Assembly (NCBI GenBank): GCA_910585905.1
Contig: CAJUID010000019.1
Span: 1-53,736 of the forward strand
DNA from: an uncultured Lachnospiraceae bacterium
GTDB taxonomy: Bacteria; Bacillota; Clostridia; Lachnospirales; Lachnospiraceae
DNA length: 53,736 nt
Direction: 5' to 3'
This document shows positions 48,927 through 53,736 of this stretch, piece by piece. The notes below the pieces were generated by a model that was given only the letters and a program-made list of their open reading frames with translations, searched no databases and had not been told where the DNA came from. A program made the translations under genes and the position numbers. Every line of letters starts with the position of its first letter. Positions within the stretch are counted from its first letter, which is position 1.

Positions 48927-50933
48927 ATGGGTAAAAAAAAGACACAACGGCAAAAGAAAACAAAAACTGCTTCAATCAAGGCGAAGATAATCGGAACGAT
49001 TGTTCCAATTATTGCGGTGCTAATTATTATAATGATTGTGCTTGCGTACACGATTTCTAGCAGGATTATCCAGAAAAATGCAACAGAGCTTTTAGATTCT
49101 TCTATCAGCTATCAGTCAAAAAGTATTGTTGCATGGCTGGAAGAAAATCTGGCATCATTTTCTAGCGTAAAGCGCGTTATTGAGGAGACGAAGCCATCGG
49201 ATGAGGAACTTCAAAAGATTCTGGATTCTTATTATAATTACAATTCTAATTATCCAAATGGACTTTATGTGGCGGATGCGGAAGGGAATGTTATGCAGGC
49301 ATCTGCATCCCAACGGACATTCCAAGATGTACTAAATGAAACTTGGTATAAGGAAGGGCTGTCGCGTGTGAATATGCACTATGGAAGCGCTTATCAGAGT
49401 ACGGACGGCACAAGCCAAGTCAGTGCTTCGGCTATCATAAATGATGATTCTGACAAAATCCGTGTGATATCAGGCGATGTTTCTTTGGAAAGAATCACAG
49501 TGATTACAAATTCTTTTGTAAAAATGCATGATGCAGAGGCATTTCTAGTAGATACACAGAACGGTACGATTTTGGCACATCGTGATTCCTCTTTGATTTC
49601 TACGAAATTGGATTCGTCTAATAAAAATAGCTTTCTTGCGGCAGTAGCCAAAAAACTTGAAAATCGCGATTATGCAAATAGTGAGTTGGAAGGAAATCTG
49701 ACTGGCTTTGAATCAATAAGCGGCACCGAGTGGGTGCTCGTATCATTTGTTCCCCGTGAAATTATTTATTCTGATGTTAACAGTCTTCGTACCAGGATGA
49801 TTGTAATTGCAGTAATCTCCCTCTTTATTCTGGTATTGCTGATTGAACGGATCATTCATATGGTTGTAAAACCAATTCGCAGCCTGACAAACACAATTAC
49901 TACAATGGCAGATGGTGACTTTACGGTGGATGTGAAGGTGCGCGGAAAAGATGAAATTGGAAGAATGGGACGGAGTGTCGAAGAGTTTCTTGTATCTATA
50001 CGAGGCATGTTGCATGAGATACAAGATATTTCGGGAAAAGTTTCGGACCAGTCAGAGACTACAAACGGCTTATCTATAGAAATGAATGATATCTCAAAAG
50101 TGCAGGCAGAGTCTATGGGTGATTTGAATACGACAGTTGACCAGTTATCAGAATCCATTAGTGAGATTGCAGAAAATGCAACATCATTAGCGCTTGTTGT
50201 CTCTGATACAAAGGCTACCAGCCTTGAGGTGGAGAACCATATGGAACAGACCGTTGCGGCGTCCGAAAAAGGCAAGAGTGATATGCATCAGGTTAATTCC
50301 GCTATGAATAATATTCGTGATTCCATTCAAAAGCTGGATACTGCTATTGATAAGGTTGGAAAAGCTTCTGAGGAGATTACAAATATAGTGGCTGTAATTG
50401 GAAATATTGCAGAAGAAACGAATCTCTTGTCATTAAATGCTTCCATTGAGGCGGCAAGGGCAGGTGAGGCAGGCAGGGGATTTGCTGTTGTTGCATCAGA
50501 AATAGGAAAGCTGGCTCAGACAAGTACGGAATCAGTAGAAACGATAGTACAATTGATTGGAGAAGTCACAAGGCTTGTTCAGGAGACTGTGGCACAGGCA
50601 GCTGAAAGTATGAGAAATATAGGCGATAGCAGCGAAATGATCCATACAGCGCTTCAAACATTTGATGAAATCTTTAATGATATTCATACAACAGAAGATT
50701 TGATCGGACAGATGATGGTTAAAGTTAGTGAGGTAGATGAGGTTGCCACAAATATGGCCGCGATTTCTGAGGAGCAGGCAGCCAGCACGGAAGAGATTAA
50801 TGCAACTTCAGAAAATATGGTGATCCAGGCTAACACGCTTGCAAAAAGCAGTAATGCAGTAATGGATGATGCTAAAGAATTATCACAAAGTGCAGACAGC
50901 TTGAAAGAAAGGATTGAGCGTTTTAAGATATAA
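48927..50933 (+). CDS. Methyl-accepting chemotaxis protein with Cache sensor
   Basis: A chemoreceptor of 668 residues. One membrane helix (about 20-45), an extracellular dCache-like domain (about 50-305: G-L-Y-V-A-D-A-E-G-N, A-S-I-I-N-D-D-S-D-K-I-R), a second helix, HAMP (V-K-P-I-R-S-L-T), and the signalling domain (E-E-T-N-L-L-S-L-N-A-S-I-E-A-A-R-A-G-E, G-R-G-F-A-V-V-A). ATG 48927 with GGTGGAGAAGAG upstream. A sugar-binding lipoprotein gene follows at 70 bases, suggesting a joint chemosensory unit. Confidence 0.92.
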   Translation: MGKKKTQRQKKTKTASIKAKIIGTIVPIIAVLIIIMIVLAYTISSRIIQKNATELLDSSISYQSKSIVAWLEENLASFSSVKRVIEETKPSDEELQKILDSYYNYNSNYPNGLYVADAEGNVMQASASQRTFQDVLNETWYKEGLSRVNMHYGSAYQSTDGTSQVSASAIINDDSDKIRVISGDVSLERITVITNSFVKMHDAEAFLVDTQNGTILAHRDSSLISTKLDSSNKNSFLAAVAKKLENRDYANSELEGNLTGFESISGTEWVLVSFVPREIIYSDVNSLRTRMIVIAVISLFILVLLIERIIHMVVKPIRSLTNTITTMADGDFTVDVKVRGKDEIGRMGRSVEEFLVSIRGMLHEIQDISGKVSDQSETTNGLSIEMNDISKVQAESMGDLNTTVDQLSESISEIAENATSLALVVSDTKATSLEVENHMEQTVAASEKGKSDMHQVNSAMNNIRDSIQKLDTAIDKVGKASEEITNIVAVIGNIAEETNLLSLNASIEAARAGEAGRGFAVVASEIGKLAQTSTESVETIVQLIGEVTRLVQETVAQAAESMRNIGDSSEMIHTALQTFDEIFNDIHTTEDLIGQMMVKVSEVDEVATNMAAISEEQAASTEEINATSENMVIQANTLAKSSNAVMDDAKELSQSADSLKERIERFKI

Positions 50934-51003
50934 ATTTGCTTATTTTCGTTTTGCAGGTTTTAGAAAAGCGGGCACTTAAGGTTAAGAAAGGACGGGCATT
51001 GGT

Positions 51004-51984
51004 ATGAAAAAAGTATGGAAAATAGCGACAGCTCTTTTGCTTTGCGTCAGTATGCTTTCAGGCTGTGCAGGAAATGCTGGCGGAGGGGATGGCTCTGCAA
51101 ATGGTGTAAAGATGTATCTGACGGTTTCTTCAGCAGATACGTTCCGGCAGAGTTTAATTGATACAGCAGAAAAAACAGCGGAGGAAATGGGTGCAGAATT
51201 TTCAGTGAATGATGCGGAAGGTTCACTTGAGAATCAGCTTGCCCAAATTAAAGAAGCAGTGGATGGCGGTTATGATGTCATTCTCTGTAATCCGGTTGAT
51301 ATTGATACTACATTACAGTTAAAGGTGGCTGCCGGGGATCTGCCAATTGTATTTTACAATTCTTGTCCAAGTGAAGAGCACCTAGAAGCAGATAAATATG
51401 TATTTGTAGGTTCTAATGAAGAAGATGCAGGGCGCTTCCAGGGTGAATTTATCTTAGACCAGTTTTCTGGGAAGGAAACAATTAATGTAGCAATTTTTGA
51501 AGGACAGAAACTACATTCTGCTACACTTGGGAGGACAAATTCGTTAAAGGCGACCTTAAAAGATTCTGGAAAGAAAATTAATTATGTATTTGATGACTAC
51601 GCTGACTGGGATACCGAGATGGCAAAGCAGAGATTTGAGATTCTTTTGAAAACGGGGCAGGAAGTAGATGTGGCAGCATGTAATAATGATTCGATGGCTC
51701 TTGGGATTATTCAGGCTTGTGAAGAAAAGGGGATTAGTTTTGACAATATTAAGATAATTGGAATTGATGCAACGGCCGATGGATGCCAGGCGATTGAAAA
51801 TAATAAAATGGCATTTACTGTATACCAGTCTGCAAAGGGACAGGGCAGCTATGTTGTCAAAGCTGCTGCGCGGCTTGCACAGGGACAATCCCTTGATGGC
51901 ATGGAGTATCTTTCAAAAGATAAGAAATATGTCTGGGTTCCGTTTGAAAAAGTAGACAAAAGCAATGTGCAGAAATATAAGTAA
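51004..51984 (+). CDS. Sugar-binding lipoprotein, RbsB/Peripla_BP_4 type
   Basis: A lipid-anchored periplasmic-binding-type protein of 326 residues. The signal ends in L-S-G-C. The fold has V-D-G-G-Y-D-V-I-L-C-N-P-V-D, F-V-G-S-N-E-E-D-A-G-R-F-Q-G and A-A-C-N-N-D-S-M-A-L-G, typical for ribose/galactose binders. No ABC permease or ATPase is adjacent. Location behind a chemoreceptor suggests it presents a sugar to it, or serves a transporter encoded elsewhere. Confidence 0.9.
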   Translation: MKKVWKIATALLLCVSMLSGCAGNAGGGDGSANGVKMYLTVSSADTFRQSLIDTAEKTAEEMGAEFSVNDAEGSLENQLAQIKEAVDGGYDVILCNPVDIDTTLQLKVAAGDLPIVFYNSCPSEEHLEADKYVFVGSNEEDAGRFQGEFILDQFSGKETINVAIFEGQKLHSATLGRTNSLKATLKDSGKKINYVFDDYADWDTEMAKQRFEILLKTGQEVDVAACNNDSMALGIIQACEEKGISFDNIKIIGIDATADGCQAIENNKMAFTVYQSAKGQGSYVVKAAARLAQGQSLDGMEYLSKDKKYVWVPFEKVDKSNVQKYK

Positions 51985-52119
51985 ATTCCCCACGTTGACA
52001 ACTGGATGGTTCAATGTTACTATCAGAGTTAAGACGTATCTGGCATGGTTTTTTGTTAGATACCGGCAGCAAGTACACATCTCAAAATATATGATAGGGA
52101 CATATAGAAAGGGGCATAC

Positions 52120-52515
52120 ATGAACGATAGAAACAGAGACATATTTTTTAATGAGGATAGTGATGTAAGTGCAGTTATTTCTGTAACGGATGAGAATGGC
52201 AAAGAGATGGAGGCCGAAATTATCGCTTGTATCGAAATAGAGGAATTCGGGAAAGAATTCGTAGCGGTTGTTCCGGAGTTTGATGAAAATGCGGATGAGG
52301 CAGAGGCATTGATTTTGGAATATTCAGAAGGTGCAGATGGAGAACCAGTTTTTACGGCCATTGAGGATGACGAGATGTTTGAGGCGGTGACCCAGGCATT
52401 TAATGATTTCTTTGCAGAAGAAGAAGATGACGCGGAAGAAGATGACGATGGTAATGTTAGTTATTTAGATGATATTGGCAGAATTATCCCAGGCGTATCT
52501 ATCCAGAAGGATTAA
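52120..52515 (+). CDS. DUF1292 family acidic protein
   Basis: A small acidic protein of 131 residues. The DUF1292 core is D-E-N-G-K-E-M-E-A-E-I-I-A-C-I-E-I-E, followed by a beta-rich stretch (EFVAVVPEFDEN...) and F-T-A-I-E-D-D-E-M-F-E-A-V. An Asp/Glu-rich C-terminus follows. Related YrzB proteins have no firm role. AGAAAGGGG precedes the ATG. Confidence 0.85.
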   Translation: MNDRNRDIFFNEDSDVSAVISVTDENGKEMEAEIIACIEIEEFGKEFVAVVPEFDENADEAEALILEYSEGADGEPVFTAIEDDEMFEAVTQAFNDFFAEEEDDAEEDDDGNVSYLDDIGRIIPGVSIQKD

Positions 52516-52550
52516 TGTATTTATATAGTAGGCTTTTACCAAGGGAAATA

Positions 52551-52586
52551 AAAAGCGTGTTTGGATATAATTTCAAACACGCTTTT
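52551..52586. terminator. Bidirectional terminator between converging genes
   Basis: AAAAGCGTGTTTG (52551-52563) pairs with CAAACACGCTTTT (52574-52586). It overlaps the stop of the DUF3783 gene. Confidence 0.88.
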
Positions 52587-52935
52587 GTACTCCATATGCC
52601 CTTTTCTCCCGCGCCATCTCAAAATATATGCGCAAGATGTTCCAGCGTGCATTTGTTGGCGTCATAATAGCTTTATAGTCAATTGGTATTTTTCGGTTTT
52701 TTATCGCAGCCAGTATTTTATCAAGTGCCTTATCAGGCAAGTTACAAAAAACGATTAGGCTTCCTGCTGGAATATCGCCAGAAAAATCCTCAGTTTGCCT
52801 TTTTCCGGCATATAAATTATTTAATGTTTCTTTATAAGCGGAAATATCAACTGATTCTACACGGATATGCAGCGGGCGGGCAATCGCCTTGATTGCAGTG
52901 GCGTCCTCGACTTGAAATAAAAGTATCTTTTCCAA
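52573..52935 (-). CDS. DUF3783 family protein
   Basis: A protein of 120 residues. It starts most likely at TTG 52935, since GGAGGAG lies six bases upstream; an ATG at 52950 overlaps that site. The core (ILLFQVEDATAIKAIARPLH, L-I-V-F-C-N-L-P-D-K-A-L-D, Y-K-A-I-M-T-P-T-N-A-R-W) matches DUF3783, a small cytoplasmic family of unknown function common in Clostridia. Confidence 0.75.
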   Translation of the reverse strand: MEKILLFQVEDATAIKAIARPLHIRVESVDISAYKETLNNLYAGKRQTEDFSGDIPAGSLIVFCNLPDKALDKILAAIKNRKIPIDYKAIMTPTNARWNILRIYFEMAREKRAYGVQKRV

Positions 52936-53209
52936 AATAAACTCCTCCATTCTTTCTGTGATATTTTTTACGGTATTTTGCAAAATATTCCTGCCAGCCT
53001 CATGAACGTTTTCCTTATCTTTTTCAGATTTAATCTACTTTTGCATACTGCTTTTTTATAATTGAGCAGTGATTCCCATTGATTATACCATATTTTATTT
53101 AATGTGTTCAAAAGACATTATGGAAGTTTATGAAAAACATTGTGTTTCAGTTGCAAATGCTTTACTATAACAGAGTATGGTTTTTTCCATACAACAGGGA
53201 GGAACTACA

Positions 53210-53638
53210 TTGGAAAATAGATTGTTTGAGCCGCCAAAGGCGGCAGGAAGGTTTAATATGGAATATAAGTATATGAGAATACAAGGCAGAGAAAATTCCT
53301 ATATTACAAAGTATCCAAAAGGGATATTTAGTCTTTGTTGGAATCTGATAAGAGATGGGCAATTAACCGACGAAGAAAAAGAACTATTTATATCTATTGA
53401 TGATTGGTTCAAAGAGAAGCTTCCCGAACCAGAACCTTGTAAAAACCAAGAAAAGGTTATCACATTTTTTAAATGTGAAAGTACATTGGAAATGGTTGAG
53501 AAATTAAAGCCTGCTATTGCACTTTTAGATAGACACCAAAAGCCTTATGATGTGGTTTATACAAATTTTGTGGGAACTGTTGTTTATGAAGATGATTGGC
53601 AGATTGCTGTTCAGGTTGAGAATGGAGAAATGATATAA
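53210..53638 (+). CDS. Conserved hypothetical protein
   Basis: A protein of 142 residues that I do not assign to a named family. It contains Y-K-Y-M-R-I-Q-G-R-E-N-S-Y-I-T-K-Y-P-K-G-I-F, a P-E-P-E-P-C segment and V-V-Y-E-D-D-W-Q-I-A-V-Q. Two starts are plausible: TTG 53210 (GGGAGG seven bases upstream) and ATG 53258 (AGGAAGG upstream). A hairpin GCCGCC-aaa-GGCGGC at 53230-53244 lies between them. Confidence 0.7.
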   Translation: MENRLFEPPKAAGRFNMEYKYMRIQGRENSYITKYPKGIFSLCWNLIRDGQLTDEEKELFISIDDWFKEKLPEPEPCKNQEKVITFFKCESTLEMVEKLKPAIALLDRHQKPYDVVYTNFVGTVVYEDDWQIAVQVENGEMI

Positions 53639-53736
53639 ATTGTAATTGACATTGATATATTATCTCACTTTTATAATTTCCTCAGGACAAACGCATGAAT
53701 GAATAAATTGTGAACAAACACCACCTTTACAGGAAA
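53639..53736. other. Window end, no gene seen
   Basis: The last ~100 bases are AT-rich. No gene, terminator or repeat is recognised. Confidence 0.5.

Noticed and set aside
44227..51003. c-di-GMP riboswitches near motility genes
   Set aside because: The conserved core around GGGACGCAAAGC was not found on either strand as far as I could read.

Overview
The window comes from a low-GC, spore-forming, flagellated Firmicute, most likely a Lachnospiraceae (gut Clostridia). The grounds are a SpoIIR gene, a flagellin and two chemoreceptors, Gram-positive envelope enzymes (class A PBP, VanY-type carboxypeptidase, YkuD L,D-transpeptidase), lipoprotein-type binding proteins, AGGAGG ribosome sites and AT-rich codon use. 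The genus cannot be fixed from the sequence alone.

Layout. 1-0.8 kb: a cut repeat copy and a GNAT acetyltransferase. 1.1-14.5 kb: a beta-glucan utilisation locus with a GH94 disaccharide phosphorylase, a CUT1 sugar ABC importer (binding protein and two permeases, no ATPase), a second GH94 enzyme of laminaribiose phosphorylase type, an AraC regulator and a secreted GH16 laminarinase with four CBM-like modules. All four transcription units carry the same promoter/operator layout: a CATGnnTTTGATATTT-like box exactly 54 bases upstream of a -10 hexamer, with a second half-site 20-21 bases on. 14.8-16.9 kb: a chemoreceptor-like protein and a YHYH/peptidoglycan-binding protein. 17.5-21.4 kb: an unusual amino-acid ABC system, in which binding-protein lobes are fused to a permease, the ATPase carries a degenerate HATPase-like tail, and a cNMP-fold protein follows. 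21.7-23.3 kb: a SIR2-like (probable NADase) protein and an XRE regulator, a possible defence pair. 23.9-26.4 kb: a TfoX-C protein and a GH36 alpha-galactosidase. 26.4-29.9 kb: a decayed patch (methyltransferase fragment between repeats, other fragments) with an NAD(P)H-dependent flavoprotein and a MarR-MATE pair. 30-38 kb: envelope and sporulation genes (VanY, PlsC, PBP1A, SpoIIR, DUF1934) and a glycosyltransferase. 38.2-41.1 kb: an ArsR/SmtB sensor and a Zn/Cd/Pb P-type ATPase. 41.2-44.1 kb: argJ and an L,D-transpeptidase. 44.5-51.9 kb: signalling and motility (atypical flagellin, GGDEF protein, LytTR regulator, chemoreceptor, sugar-binding lipoprotein). 52-53.7 kb: small conserved proteins.

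A structured repeat family runs through the window. Three complete 144-bp copies, one cut copy, related copies with different hairpins, and several degenerate pieces are recognisable, and all lie in the same orientation. Several abut gene fragments and one sits inside a methyltransferase reading frame. Orientation bias, terminal hairpins, a TTTAT-like left edge and no visible target duplication suggest a non-autonomous element of REP or IS200/IS605 type; this is inference. Together with the four-promoter regulon, the SIR2/XRE pair, the fused ABC system and a possible structured RNA at 45.44-45.56 kb, these are the most notable signals.
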